From Bacteroidetes bacterium GWF2_43_63 (GTDB lineage Bacteria > Bacteroidota > Bacteroidia > Bacteroidales > DTU049), in NCBI GenBank assembly GCA_001769275.1, contig MEOQ01000018.1, forward strand, positions 1-64,000: a DNA stretch of 64,000 nucleotides. The letters run 5' to 3'. The notes under the pieces were generated by a model. That model ran no database searches, had not been told where the DNA came from, and worked only from the letters and a program-made list of their open reading frames with translations. Shown piece after piece: positions 35,001 to 43,677 of this stretch (positions are counted from its first letter, which is position 1; each line of letters begins with the position of its first letter). The position numbers were made by a program, and so were the translations under genes.

Positions 35001-35745
35001 CGATCAGATCGTTTGGTAAACGATATTCAGGAATTCCATATCGCAGCCAGCCACCTGCATGCGGCATTGCTTCATAAATATCGACCTGATGACCTTTTTG
35101 TGCAAGCCAGTAAGCCGCAGATAATCCTCCGGGGCCAGCACCAATCACCGCTACACTTTTTCCCGTTGCAGGAGCGACATCCGGACGATAATGTTTTTCT
35201 GATTTCAAATCCTGATCGGCTGCAAAGCGCTTCAGGTAATCGATTCCGACACCATTGTTTTCTTCGAGCAAATTGCGTCGGCAAGCCAGTTCGCAGGGGC
35301 GCACACAAACACGGCCGCAAATGGCGGGCAGCGGATTGCGATCTTTAATCAATCCGATTGCTTCGCTGTACAGTCCTTTTTCGATAAGTGAAATATAACC
35401 CTGCACATCGACATTGGCCGGACAAGTTTCTTTGCACGGACCAACGCAATCTGCATAATGATTACTCAAAAGCAGTTCCAGCGCCATTTTACGACTCTTC
35501 TTCACATCTTCGCGTTCTGTATCGATAATCATACCTTCGGTCACTTTCGTGGAACACGACGGTTGTAATCCTCTCATTTTTTCAACATGAACTACACACA
35601 CAAAGCACGACGAAAACGGCTCCAGGCGAGGGTCATGACAAAGTGTCGGAATAGAATAACCATTTCGCGTGGCCAGATCCAAAATGCTTTCGCCAGGTTT
35701 TGCCTGAACATTTTTTCCGTTTAAAATAACATTGATCGTATCCAT
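32059..35745 (-). CDS. NuoG/GltD-fused redox subunit lacking the Mo ligand, 1228 aa
   Basis: Order of domains: a [2Fe-2S] ferredoxin (Cys36, 47, 50, 64), a Cys-rich linker (DCVGPCKETC), a GltD/NfnB-like FAD and NAD(P)H-binding part (CGRVCVRPCELAC, GAGPGG near 200, VVGGGNTAMD near 335), further Fe-S motifs (CLECGCG, CILCGRCIRIC, CESCGQCISTC) and a NuoG/formate-dehydrogenase-like Fe4S4-Mo domain (CNYCSVGC onwards). Where formate dehydrogenases carry the catalytic Cys or Sec (NNVDHCARLCH-type), this protein reads NNISSFHYMERG, so Mo catalysis is unlikely. With the NuoE- and NuoF-like neighbours it probably forms an NADH/NADPH/ferredoxin transhydrogenase, like the Stn-type complexes. Confidence 0.85.
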   Translation of the reverse strand: MDTINVILNGKNVQAKPGESILDLATRNGYSIPTLCHDPRLEPFSSCFVCVVHVEKMRGLQPSCSTKVTEGMIIDTEREDVKKSRKMALELLLSNHYADCVGPCKETCPANVDVQGYISLIEKGLYSEAIGLIKDRNPLPAICGRVCVRPCELACRRNLLEENNGVGIDYLKRFAADQDLKSEKHYRPDVAPATGKSVAVIGAGPGGLSAAYWLAQKGHQVDIYEAMPHAGGWLRYGIPEYRLPNDLIDKEISTITELGVNIFTGKKLGENVSYKEIKEKYLATILTIGSQKGALVGVEGEDADGVFSGIDFLKNMEATGQRYNFKGKKIVVVGGGNTAMDCCRTSRRCGSEEVYVVYRRTEAEMPANPIEIHESKLEGVNYMFLTAPVKILKDENGKLKSMVCQKMELGEPDASGRRRPVPVEGSEFEIECDYILAAIGQKTDVNFINDINEFSENGQLKITKWGDIEADKDTLVTGIPSVFAAGDGVTGPATAIAAIAQAKLAVHSCEQYLNGLPIVPPEKEFYSRKENFRMQEKQEYAGKFMHQLREEMPVLDPKDRNNFTEVELGYASEKVAKHETARCLECGCGALYTCDLKKHATEYNANQIHYSGCFNDHLIDFSHPYIEIDKNKCILCGRCIRICKEVVGASALGFVNRGFETYVAPSMGMSLKDTKCESCGQCISTCPTGAMSENKLFKPGPVKTELFKTICNYCSVGCELEVHHRGGFVFGIQGAKGMVNQGGNLCNSGRFGYQYMNDGSRLLSPRVKENGSWKDISWNEAFEIISKNIASVQPSENAFTVGARLSNEEQYYIQKIARAGVKTNNISSFHYMERGKGYSENSMENVSFSDFQRARAIWVLSPEMIKSNGVAGFAIQVARNKSEIPVTLIVEGDNHLMDHKADRIIAVKSKYAFIKAMNHYYLTSGKQNALFINGRTEGFEEYKSALLKENYTSLIAASGLAQDMVEQLADEFNNVAESVMVYAEAGTSSNCAMEITNLMMITGKLGKTASGVVSLKSKNNSQGLRDNGICPNTAPGGRKLVEANPDLEKLWNVTGLSDETDFSIKQRLKDGAIKNLLIFGEDPLGTAVNANEVNELLSKTPFIVVADYFMTPTAEAASLVLPLAFPFETGGTYTNTQRVIQRYEAHMKPKTGKCNIDLLNGLAEKLGLISFRSTDEIFLEFASLLPAQKEELFSFNATDSDNPRNMFVFGADNLVLRHQKQVAELMKK

Positions 35746-35763
35746 GATTTTCTTTTTACCTGG

Positions 35764-37548
35764 TTATGACAAAGTGATTGCGTCGAATTTACACTTACTG
35801 AAACACACACCGCATTTGATACACAGCGATTGATCGATGAGATGCGGCAGCTTTCTTTCACCCGAAATGGCATTGGTCGGGCAGTTCTTTGCACAAACAG
35901 TACAGCCCGTGCATTTATCAGTTTCAACCGTATAAGTAAGCAATTTCTTACAATTATGGGCCGGACATTTTTTGTTGAAAATGTGGGCTTCGTACTCGTT
36001 CCTGAAATATTTCAAAGTCGTAAGAACGGGATTGGGGGCCGTTTGTCCGAGTCCGCAAAGACTGCTTGTTTTAATTTGCTCGCACAATTCTTCGAGCAAT
36101 TCAATATCACCTTCACGTCCCTCACCCTCGGTAATGCGTCTAAGAATTTCAAGTAAGCGTTTTGTTCCAACACGGCAGAATGTACATTTTCCGCAGCTTT
36201 CCTTTTGTGTAAAGTCGAGGAAAAAGCGCGCCATATCAACCATGCAGGTATTCTCATCCATAACAACTAATCCACCGGAACCCATAATGGCGCCTGTTGC
36301 AGTTACCGAATCGTAATCGACAATGGTGTCGAGTAAATGTTCCGGAATACAACCGCCAGAGGGGCCGCCCATCTGTACTGCTTTGAACTTTTTATTGTTC
36401 TGAATTCCACCGCCAAGTTTAAAAATCACATCGCGCAAGGGAATGCCCATGGGCACTTCGACAAGACCACCGTGATTGATTTTCCCGGCCAGGGCAAACA
36501 CTTTGGTCCCTTTACTTTTCTCAGTTCCAAAGGCAGCATATTTTTCGGGTCCGTTGAGAATAATCCATGAAACGTTGGCCCAGGTTTCAACATTGTTGAT
36601 GTTGGTTGGTTTTTTATACAATCCGGAAACAGCCGGGAAAGGCGGCCTGCGGCGAGGCATTCCGCGCTCACCTTCGATAGAGGCCATGAGTGCAGTTTCT
36701 TCACCACATACAAAAGCGCCGGCACCTTCTTTTACATACAAATCGAAATTAAATCCCTGTTTCCCAAAAATATTTTTTCCAAGAAATCCTTTTTCGTGTG
36801 CCTGACCAATAGCAATGTTGAGACGTTTGATGGCAAGCGGATACTCAGCCCGGCAATAAATCACACCATCACTGGCACCAATGGCATATGCGCCAATGAT
36901 CATACCTTCTATGATGGCATGCGGATCTCCTTCAATGAGACTCCGGTCCATGAATGCACCAGGGTCACCTTCATCGGCATTGCAGATAATATATTTTGTT
37001 TCGTTTTGACTGTTGAATGCAAACTTCCATTTCATTCCGGTGCTGAAACCGCCACCACCGCGGCCCCGGAGGCCTGAATCGATAATCGTCTGAATAATAT
37101 TTTCGCGCGAAATATTATCCGTCATGATTTTCTTCACTGCATCGTATCCACCATGCCGCATGTAATCGTCGAGATTTTCGGGGTCAATTACGCCACAGTT
37201 GCGCAAAGCAATTTTCACCTGACCTTTCCAGAAAGGATCATCCTGCGAAGCAAACAAATCAGTACGCACAATGTAATCGCGCACTGGTTCTCCGTTTCGC
37301 ACGTGCTTATTGAGAATTTCAAGAACTTTTTCAGCATCTACTTCTCCATAGAGATAACTTCCATTTTCGTCAATCACCTCTACGAGTGGCTCACGAAAAC
37401 ACATTCCGATGCATCCGGTTTGCTGTAGCTCAAATCGTAAATGATCTGTATTCTGTAAACCTTTGATTGTATCAAATACTTTACGTGCACCTGCTGCGAT
37501 TCCGCAACTGGCCATACCAACGCGAACAATTGTTTCAGCCATACCCAT
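35764..37548 (-). CDS. NuoF/HydB-like NADH-binding flavoprotein subunit
   Basis: This 594-residue subunit has an N-terminal thioredoxin-like [2Fe-2S] domain (about 1-90, with Cys15 and a GCIGMCFREP segment), a NuoF core with the FMN/NADH loop GRGGGGFSTGMKW and NADEGDPGAFMDR, the four-Cys cluster motif CGKCTFCRVGT, and a C-terminal two-cluster ferredoxin (CTGCTVCAKNCP, CIKCGVCFSKC). It oxidises NADH and passes electrons to the Fe-S clusters of the complex. The N- and C-terminal additions are those of soluble HydB-type subunits of hydrogenase and transhydrogenase complexes, not of respiratory complex I. It lies 2 bases after the NuoE-like gene and 18 before the large subunit. Confidence 0.93.
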   Translation of the reverse strand: MGMAETIVRVGMASCGIAAGARKVFDTIKGLQNTDHLRFELQQTGCIGMCFREPLVEVIDENGSYLYGEVDAEKVLEILNKHVRNGEPVRDYIVRTDLFASQDDPFWKGQVKIALRNCGVIDPENLDDYMRHGGYDAVKKIMTDNISRENIIQTIIDSGLRGRGGGGFSTGMKWKFAFNSQNETKYIICNADEGDPGAFMDRSLIEGDPHAIIEGMIIGAYAIGASDGVIYCRAEYPLAIKRLNIAIGQAHEKGFLGKNIFGKQGFNFDLYVKEGAGAFVCGEETALMASIEGERGMPRRRPPFPAVSGLYKKPTNINNVETWANVSWIILNGPEKYAAFGTEKSKGTKVFALAGKINHGGLVEVPMGIPLRDVIFKLGGGIQNNKKFKAVQMGGPSGGCIPEHLLDTIVDYDSVTATGAIMGSGGLVVMDENTCMVDMARFFLDFTQKESCGKCTFCRVGTKRLLEILRRITEGEGREGDIELLEELCEQIKTSSLCGLGQTAPNPVLTTLKYFRNEYEAHIFNKKCPAHNCKKLLTYTVETDKCTGCTVCAKNCPTNAISGERKLPHLIDQSLCIKCGVCFSKCKFDAITLS

Positions 37549-37550
37549 GT

Positions 37551-38072
37551 CTATTTTTGTTTTTCCTGCATTCTAACGTCATTAATAATCTTTACAGCCG
37601 ACTTGCCTGAAAGTTTTCCATAAGTTTCGCCACTGATCATCATAACAGGCGCCAGAGAACAACAGCCAAGACAAGCAACGCTTTCAATCGTAAACAAGCC
37701 GTCTTCGGTAGTTTGGCCATCTTTAATTTCAAGGGCTTCTTCGATCGATTCGCTCACGGCAGTTGCATTCTGCACATGACAAGCTGTCCCATGACAAACT
37801 TTAATAATGTATTTCCCAACCGGTTTCAACCGAAACTGCGAGTAGAATGTAGCCACTCCGTAAATGTCACTGGCACTGATACGCAGCACTTCTGCCGCTT
37901 TGCGGATAGATTCTGCAGGAAGATAACCATAGGTTTCCTGAATTTTCTGAAGAACCGGAATAACAGCACCTTTATGGCCTGCATAGTGTTCGAGTATTGG
38001 ATCTATTTGAGTCAGATCGACGCCACCTGCAATAATGCTCTCACTCTCAACCGCCACACGTACAATTCTCAT
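37551..38072 (-). CDS. NuoE/HydC-like [2Fe-2S] subunit
   Basis: The 173-residue protein (ATG at 38072, which matches family length better than the frame from 38093) has the NuoE pattern: a helical N-terminus (AVIPVLQKIQETYGYLP), GVATFYSQF, and the [2Fe-2S] ligands in CHGTAC and CLGCCSLAP. It carries electrons within the NADH-oxidising module. First gene of the operon NuoE-like, NuoF-like, large subunit, rubrerythrin; a -7 box precedes it. Confidence 0.93.
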   Translation of the reverse strand: MRIVRVAVESESIIAGGVDLTQIDPILEHYAGHKGAVIPVLQKIQETYGYLPAESIRKAAEVLRISASDIYGVATFYSQFRLKPVGKYIIKVCHGTACHVQNATAVSESIEEALEIKDGQTTEDGLFTIESVACLGCCSLAPVMMISGETYGKLSGKSAVKIINDVRMQEKQK

Positions 38073-38090
38073 GATTATTTGATTTGAATA

Positions 38091-38098
38091 CAAAATTA
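38091..38098 (-). promoter_or_regulatory. -7 box of the NuoEF-like operon
   Basis: TAATTTTG on the minus strand, a TAnnTTTG match, 18 bases before the ATG at 38072. Confidence 0.5.
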
Positions 38099-38138
38099 CT
38101 CAATATCTGAAAGGATAAAGCGAGTTTGAAATATATCA

Positions 38139-38166
38139 CAAAAAAAAGCCCCGGTAAACCGGGGCC
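38139..38166 (-). terminator. Rho-independent terminator of gdhA
   Basis: GCCCCGGT (38148-38155), AA, ACCGGGGC (38158-38165); on the minus strand the 8-bp stem is followed by a run of eight or more T. It lies 25 bases after the gdhA stop. Confidence 0.88.
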
Positions 38167-38190
38167 TTAAGTGAGATAGATGCTGAGGAA

Positions 38191-39528
38191 TTAAACAATT
38201 CCCTGATCAAGCATAGCATTGGCAACTTTAAGGAAACCAGCTACGTTAGCACCTTTTACATAATTGATATATCCGTTAGCTTCTTTTCCGTTTTTCACAC
38301 AAGCTTCGTGGATATTATTCATAATTGAATGCAGACGCTGATCGACTTCTTTGGCATCCCATGAAAGTTTCATGGAATTCTGAGTCATTTCGAGACCTGA
38401 GGTAGCAACACCACCGGCGTTAACAGCTTTACCAGGGCCAAAAGCGATCTTGGCAGCGTGGAGAGCTTCAACTGCTTCAGGAGTACATCCCATGTTGGAA
38501 ATTTCAGCAACCACTTTAACGCCATTGGCGATAAGTACTTTTGCTTCTTCTCCGCTGAGTTCGTTTTGGGTTGCACATGGCAGAGCAATGTCAACTTTAA
38601 CTTCCCAAGGACGTTTTCCGGCAAAGAATTTCGAGCCGGGGAATTTGTCAGCATATGGTTTTACGATATCCTGGTTGCTGGCACGAAGGTCAAGCAGATA
38701 ATCGATTTTTTCACCACTGATACCAGCTTCGTCATAAATGTATCCATCAGGACCACTAACGGTAACAACTTTTGCTCCGAGTTCAACTGCTTTAATTGCA
38801 GCGCCCCAAGCCACGTTGCCAAAACCTGAGAGAGAAACGGTTTTGCCTTTAAAGTCGGTGCCCATTGTTTTCAGCATCTGTTCAACGAAATAAATTCCGC
38901 CGAAACCAGTTGCTTCAGGACGAATGAGTGAGCCACCCCAGTTGATGCCTTTACCAGTGAGGACTCCGGTGTTTTCGCGGGCAAGTTTTCTGTACATACC
39001 GTACATGAAACCAATTTCGCGTCCACCAACGCCGATGTCACCAGCAGGAACATCTGTTTCCGGTCCGATAAGTTTCCATAATTCGAGCATGAAGCCCTGG
39101 CAGAAACGCATTACTTCGCCGTCTGATTTTCCTTTAGGATTGAAGTCTGAGCCACCTTTTCCACCGCCCATAGGCAATGTGGTGAGGCTGTTTTTGAAAA
39201 TCTGCTCAAAACCTAAGAATTTCAGGATTGAGAGGTTCACACTTGGGTGAAAACGCAGACCACCTTTGTAAGGTCCGATAGCGTTGTTGAACTGAACGCG
39301 GTATCCGCGGTTCACGTTTACTTTACCATCATCGCCTACCCAGGGAATTTTGAACATGAGAGTTCTGTCTGGCTCAACAAGGCGCTCAATGATGCCTGCT
39401 TTGTCGAATTGCGGATTTTCATTTACTACTTCTTCGATTGACTCGAGTACTTCGCGTACTGCCTGCAGATACTCAACCTGGCCCGGATTTCTCTGTTCCA
39501 GATCCTGCATGATTTGTTTAACGTTCAT
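38191..39528 (-). CDS. gdhA: NADP-type glutamate dehydrogenase
   Basis: The enzyme interconverts 2-oxoglutarate plus ammonia and glutamate. The 445-residue product is of typical hexameric-GDH length. Visible motifs are the substrate-binding PMGGGKGGSDF with the catalytic Lys, PAGDIGVGGREIGFMYG, the dinucleotide-binding SGFGNVAWG and the ending VNAGGVATSGLEMTQN. The ATG at 39528 is chosen over the longer frame at 39555. A -7 box lies just upstream and a strong terminator follows, so it is monocistronic. The divergent Crp-like gene may control it. Glutamate is both an ammonia sink and a hub for redox exchange with the neighbouring NADPH complex. Confidence 0.97.
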   Translation of the reverse strand: MNVKQIMQDLEQRNPGQVEYLQAVREVLESIEEVVNENPQFDKAGIIERLVEPDRTLMFKIPWVGDDGKVNVNRGYRVQFNNAIGPYKGGLRFHPSVNLSILKFLGFEQIFKNSLTTLPMGGGKGGSDFNPKGKSDGEVMRFCQGFMLELWKLIGPETDVPAGDIGVGGREIGFMYGMYRKLARENTGVLTGKGINWGGSLIRPEATGFGGIYFVEQMLKTMGTDFKGKTVSLSGFGNVAWGAAIKAVELGAKVVTVSGPDGYIYDEAGISGEKIDYLLDLRASNQDIVKPYADKFPGSKFFAGKRPWEVKVDIALPCATQNELSGEEAKVLIANGVKVVAEISNMGCTPEAVEALHAAKIAFGPGKAVNAGGVATSGLEMTQNSMKLSWDAKEVDQRLHSIMNNIHEACVKNGKEANGYINYVKGANVAGFLKVANAMLDQGIV

Positions 39529-39552
39529 ATTGTAGGAATTTAGTTTCTGATG

Positions 39553-39560
39553 CAAATGTA
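39553..39560 (-). promoter_or_regulatory. -7 box of gdhA
   Basis: TACATTTG on the minus strand, a TAnnTTTG match, 24 bases before the gdhA ATG. Confidence 0.55.
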
Positions 39561-39675
39561 AACTCTATTACGTCAACCCAGCAGAAACTTAACACTCAAA
39601 ATACACCAACAAAAAATGCAATTAATCACCAACTCCATTGACGCAAATCAGATTTTGCCATGATTTATTTTGTAC

Positions 39676-39683
39676 TAACTTTG
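39676..39683 (+). promoter_or_regulatory. -7 box of the Crp-like regulator gene
   Basis: TAACTTTG matches TAnnTTTG; a TTTG at 39655-39658 lies 17 bases upstream and may be the -33 box. The gene starts at 39734. The 205-base gap is shared with gdhA. Confidence 0.55.
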
Positions 39684-39733
39684 CAAACTATTAATAAGGT
39701 ATTGAACTTGCTATTTCACGTAGTCCATTGATA

Positions 39734-40840
39734 ATGAACACACTCGGCTTACACGACCGCGCAAAGGAACTGAACTGTCTCTACAAGGTTGATGAAGTTC
39801 TTCAAATTATTGACAAAGAGGTGCCACAGGCCATTTCCGAATTATTGGATATAATTCCTTCCGGATGGCGTTATTCTGATTTATGCGAAGGCGAAATAAT
39901 CCTCGGAGAACAAATATTTTCCCGTCCCGGGCTGCAACGCACCGAGCTTAAGCAGAGTGCTCTTATTAAAGCCTATGGCGAAATCATTGGCGAGATCAGA
40001 GTGTATTACATCCGTCCGGTGAAATCGGAGAAAGGGATTTTTAAGGCCGAGGAAATGCAAATGCTGCTTTCCATTGCAGAGAAAATAGCCATGTTTGTCA
40101 CCTTGCGAAAACTCAAGCCAAGTCATATCGAAGAAGAAACCAGCGAAGACGAGGCCGAGGTGTTGAAGAATGTGCAGCACGATTTTCCTGAAATGATGGA
40201 TTGGCTGAAAAACATGGGCCTCAAAAAACGCGAAGCAATTCAAATATTGCGCAATCCGCTCAATTTCCGCAAAGGCGAGACCATTGGCAAACAAGGCGCG
40301 TTTACTTCTTATTTCATTCTGCTTGCCAAAGGTGCTACCAAATCTTACATCGAAGGCCCGGGAAGTAAAAGCTATTCGTTTATGCTCACGCTTCCGTTCG
40401 AATTCATCGGCATGTCGTCGCTGTTCGGAAATCATTATTATTTTTCAACGGTGGCATTGATTCCTTCCACTGTTTTCCTGATTGAAAAAGAAAGAGTAAT
40501 CAAACTCATCAACGAAAACCCGAAATTCAATAAAAGCATTGTTGCATGGCTTTGCGACAGCTATAAGATTCTGTTCCACAAAATGAGCTGCCTGAGTCTG
40601 AAACAAACCATAGGGCGCATGGCCGAAGTGATTCTTTATCTGTCGAACGATGTTTTCAAAAACGAAACAATTCCGCATTATATTTCAAGAAAAGATCTCG
40701 CGGAACTCAGTGGTATGAGTAACGAAAACGCGGTGCGCATTCTCAGCGATTTCAAAAGCGAAAACATTTTACGCGATACACCGGAAGGCCTGCAAATACT
40801 CAATAAACATTTGCTGCAAACCATCAGCATTACGGGATAA
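39734..40840 (+). CDS. Crp/Fnr-family transcription regulator with extra N-terminal sensor domain
   Basis: The 368-residue protein is longer than usual Crp/Fnr proteins because of an N-terminal domain (about 1-130, LGLHDRAKELNCLYKVDEVL through LLSIAEKIAMFVTLR) that looks like the GAF-type ligand domain found in some Bacteroidota sensor kinases. A cyclic-nucleotide-binding-like barrel follows (about 180-290: FRKGETIGKQGAFTSYFILL, FEFIGMSSLF) and a winged HTH (about 300-360: ISRKDLAELSGMSNENAVRIL). No [4Fe-4S] Cys cluster is seen. It is divergent from gdhA across a 205-base region. The start ATG at 39734 is chosen over a TTG six bases upstream. Confidence 0.88.
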   Translation: MNTLGLHDRAKELNCLYKVDEVLQIIDKEVPQAISELLDIIPSGWRYSDLCEGEIILGEQIFSRPGLQRTELKQSALIKAYGEIIGEIRVYYIRPVKSEKGIFKAEEMQMLLSIAEKIAMFVTLRKLKPSHIEEETSEDEAEVLKNVQHDFPEMMDWLKNMGLKKREAIQILRNPLNFRKGETIGKQGAFTSYFILLAKGATKSYIEGPGSKSYSFMLTLPFEFIGMSSLFGNHYYFSTVALIPSTVFLIEKERVIKLINENPKFNKSIVAWLCDSYKILFHKMSCLSLKQTIGRMAEVILYLSNDVFKNETIPHYISRKDLAELSGMSNENAVRILSDFKSENILRDTPEGLQILNKHLLQTISITG

Positions 40841-41004
40841 CGCGCGCGGCATGCGGCAAAGGGAATACAAAATACGAGATACGAAAAATGTGAAAATGTG
40901 GGGCTTCGCCCATGATCCGCCTTCCGCAGATTAAATTCCAAATATGGGAATATTAGATGGTCACTTTTGTCCCTTCGACAGGCTCAGGACAGAGCTTTAT
41001 ACTT
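40841..41004. repeat. Short spacer with AAATACGAG and CTTCGACAGG repeats
   Basis: Between converging genes. It contains AATACAAAATACGAGATACG, GGGGCTTCGCCCATG and CCTTCGACAGGCTCAGGACAG (about 40973-40993). The last is a widespread intergenic word in Bacteroidota and is related to the array at 48541. Confidence 0.5.
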
Positions 41005-43677
41005 TTATCTTTTGTCTTCCACTGTAATAATCCCCCGCAACCTAATATCATTTGCCGAGGCACCAATCATAATTCGAAAGGTGCCGGGCTCAACCACGCG
41101 CTGCATATGCTCATTCAGCATACTGAGCATTTCGGGAGAAATCTCAAATGCGATGTTTTTGCTTTCACCTGCTTTCAGTTGCACGCGTTGAAATCCTTTC
41201 AGCTCCATCATCGGGCGGGCAACTGACGCCAGTTCGTCGCGGATGTAAAGTTGCACAACCTCGTCTCCATCAGACTTTCCGGAGTTTTTCAATTTAAACG
41301 AAACAATTGTGTTTTCACTACTACTGAAATTTTCTTTACTGAATTTTAAATCAGAATATTCAAATGTTGTATAACTCAATCCAAACCCAAATGGGAACAT
41401 GGGCTTTCCGGTCAGGTCCAGATAATCGTCGCCTCGACCGGTGGGCTTGTGATAATACACATAGGGCAACTGAGCTTCATCAACCGGAAAGCTTATTGGA
41501 AGTCGGCCCGCAGGATTGTAATCGCCGAATAAAACATCAGCGACAGCTGTTCCACCCTGATCGCCCGGATACCAGACATCAATAAGTCCATCAATGTTAT
41601 TGATGAAATCGGTTACCACCACCGGGCCGCCACCAACAAGAACAACAATCACTGGCTTTCCGGTAGAAGCAATTTTCTGTATCATCTCTTCCTGCCGGCC
41701 TGGTAAACGCAATGAAGCGCGATCGCGGAATTCTCCTTCTTCGATGCCAGCAACAACAATGGCAACATCGCATGACTGCGCAGTTTGAACTGCAAAATCT
41801 ATTTCCTCTTCTTCTGATGTATTCAAACCAGCATCCCACATCAGACTAATATGAGCGCTACCAACACTTTCGCTAAACTCCATGCGTAAAGCATAGTTTT
41901 TACCATCTTCAAACCTGCATGGAACTGTTGTTGTTCTGACTGTCTGTTTCTGCCTATTATCAATAATCAAAGAATCATTTATAAAGAGCCGATAACCGTC
42001 ATCGCCACGCACTCCAAAATTATACATTCGGTTTCCCGGCGATTTCAATACGCCTTCCCAACGCACCGAATAAAAATCATAATTTACGACCCCATGTTCA
42101 GGCGAGAACAAAGTCCAGGCGAAATCAATATTGTTATCAATGCGCGACAGGACAGGCTTTCCTCCTAATGAGATATTGTTGAAATATTCTGCTTTAAGCC
42201 CCGGTACCTGCTTGCCAGCGTCGGAATGAAACAAAAAATGCGGAGCAACTGCAACCAGTGAATCATCATACGCCCCGCATCCTTCCGCGTATTTCACATT
42301 GTCTTTTCCAATTAAATTCTGAATTCCCTCGAGGATTGTCACTTCTGCTTTGCCTTCGCGGGAATAGCCACCAAGGCGCCCTTCGATGGCGTCGGTTCCG
42401 ATCACAGCGACTGAAATATTTTTTTTCAAGGGCAGAATATCGTGGTCATTTTTCAGCAACACAACCGATTCGCGCGCAGCTTTCAAAGGTAAATCTGGCA
42501 CCGAAACATCGCGAAGAATTCTCTCATCGACATAAGGATGTTCGAACAAGCCCAATTCAAACTTAGCACGCAATACTCGTGCAACCGCACTATCAATGGC
42601 TTTAATATCGATCAGATTCTTTTCAAATGCATCGTAAAAAAGCAGATAATGATCGAACGATGTCTGAAAAATCACATCCAGTCCGGCTTCCAGCGATTGT
42701 TTTGTTGCATCGGTGTAATCCTTTGCGGTGAAATGGAGTACATTGGCACCACCTGTTGCGCCTGCATCACTGATGACGAAACCTCGAAATCCCCATTCAT
42801 TTTTCAACTTTTCTGTAAGCAGATAATGGCTCTGAGAGCAGGGTTTACCGTTAAAGGAATTGTATGCAGTCATGAGCGAAGTTGCTTTACCTTTTTGAAT
42901 AACCGCTTTAAACGGCGGATAAAAAACTTCTTCCATCATGCGTTCACTGAACTGCACCGGATAGCTGTCGCGGCCGCCATCGCCTGAATTGGCAATGAAA
43001 TGTTTGGGTGTTGTGATGACTCCCATCTTTTCAAATGCAGTGATGTAGGCCAACGCCATCTGAGTCACCAGAAAAGGATCTTCGCCGTAAGTTTCCTCTA
43101 CCCTGCCCCAACGCCCATCAACAGCCACGTTGAGCACAGGCGACAAAATCATCCTGATGCCACGTTCTTTAACTTCAAATGCAATTTGCTCCGCGACATC
43201 CGCCATCAGTGCGGTATCGAATGTAGCCGCCAAAGCAATGGATTGCGGAAAGGCAGTGGCTCCTTTACGAACAAGCCCATGCAACGCTTCATCGAATGCA
43301 ATGATTGGAATACCCAGACGTGTATCTTCAATAAAATATCTTTGTGCAGCGTTGATGGCCTTTGCTGTTTCATAAGCTGTGCCGCCACCAGAATAATTCA
43401 GCATCTGCTCCGCACTGTTGTTATCGCGCCCCGCAGTGGCAAACTGAAATCCGAAAATGCCATTCGGATATTTTTTCAGATCGACATTTTGATCAGCCGG
43501 AATCATATACAATTGCCAGAATTTTTCTTCTAAAGTCATGCGACTCAAAAGATCCGCAACACGGACATCAATACTCTGTTGTGGATTTTTGTATGGCAAT
43601 GTATCCTGCGCACGGAGCGCGAATCCGAAAATAATTGTCATAGCCAATAGCAACAGAGACTTTCTGTGCATGATCAT
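41005..43677 (-). CDS. Secreted GH3 beta-glycosidase with PA14 insert
   Basis: A signal peptide ends LRAQ. The GH3 N-terminal barrel (about 30-370) carries the KHF motif (Lys225-His226) and the catalytic nucleophile Asp304 in GFVISDAGA. The C-terminal GH3 domain (about 390-740) is interrupted by a PA14-like sugar-binding domain (about 495-625, GLKAEYFNNISLGG, FGVRGDDGYRLFI), and a fibronectin III-like domain ends the protein. Such enzymes cut beta-linked glucose or xylose from non-reducing ends. It starts directly after the stop of the GH29 fucosidase gene, so both act together on a fucosylated glycan outside the cytoplasm. An inner ATG at 43671 is also possible. Confidence 0.93.
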   Translation of the reverse strand: MIMHRKSLLLLAMTIIFGFALRAQDTLPYKNPQQSIDVRVADLLSRMTLEEKFWQLYMIPADQNVDLKKYPNGIFGFQFATAGRDNNSAEQMLNYSGGGTAYETAKAINAAQRYFIEDTRLGIPIIAFDEALHGLVRKGATAFPQSIALAATFDTALMADVAEQIAFEVKERGIRMILSPVLNVAVDGRWGRVEETYGEDPFLVTQMALAYITAFEKMGVITTPKHFIANSGDGGRDSYPVQFSERMMEEVFYPPFKAVIQKGKATSLMTAYNSFNGKPCSQSHYLLTEKLKNEWGFRGFVISDAGATGGANVLHFTAKDYTDATKQSLEAGLDVIFQTSFDHYLLFYDAFEKNLIDIKAIDSAVARVLRAKFELGLFEHPYVDERILRDVSVPDLPLKAARESVVLLKNDHDILPLKKNISVAVIGTDAIEGRLGGYSREGKAEVTILEGIQNLIGKDNVKYAEGCGAYDDSLVAVAPHFLFHSDAGKQVPGLKAEYFNNISLGGKPVLSRIDNNIDFAWTLFSPEHGVVNYDFYSVRWEGVLKSPGNRMYNFGVRGDDGYRLFINDSLIIDNRQKQTVRTTTVPCRFEDGKNYALRMEFSESVGSAHISLMWDAGLNTSEEEEIDFAVQTAQSCDVAIVVAGIEEGEFRDRASLRLPGRQEEMIQKIASTGKPVIVVLVGGGPVVVTDFINNIDGLIDVWYPGDQGGTAVADVLFGDYNPAGRLPISFPVDEAQLPYVYYHKPTGRGDDYLDLTGKPMFPFGFGLSYTTFEYSDLKFSKENFSSSENTIVSFKLKNSGKSDGDEVVQLYIRDELASVARPMMELKGFQRVQLKAGESKNIAFEISPEMLSMLNEHMQRVVEPGTFRIMIGASANDIRLRGIITVEDKR

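Noticed and set aside
32059-35745. Active formate dehydrogenase
   Set aside because: The Cys/Sec ligand position is replaced and no accessory formate genes are present, so a catalytic Mo site is not supported.
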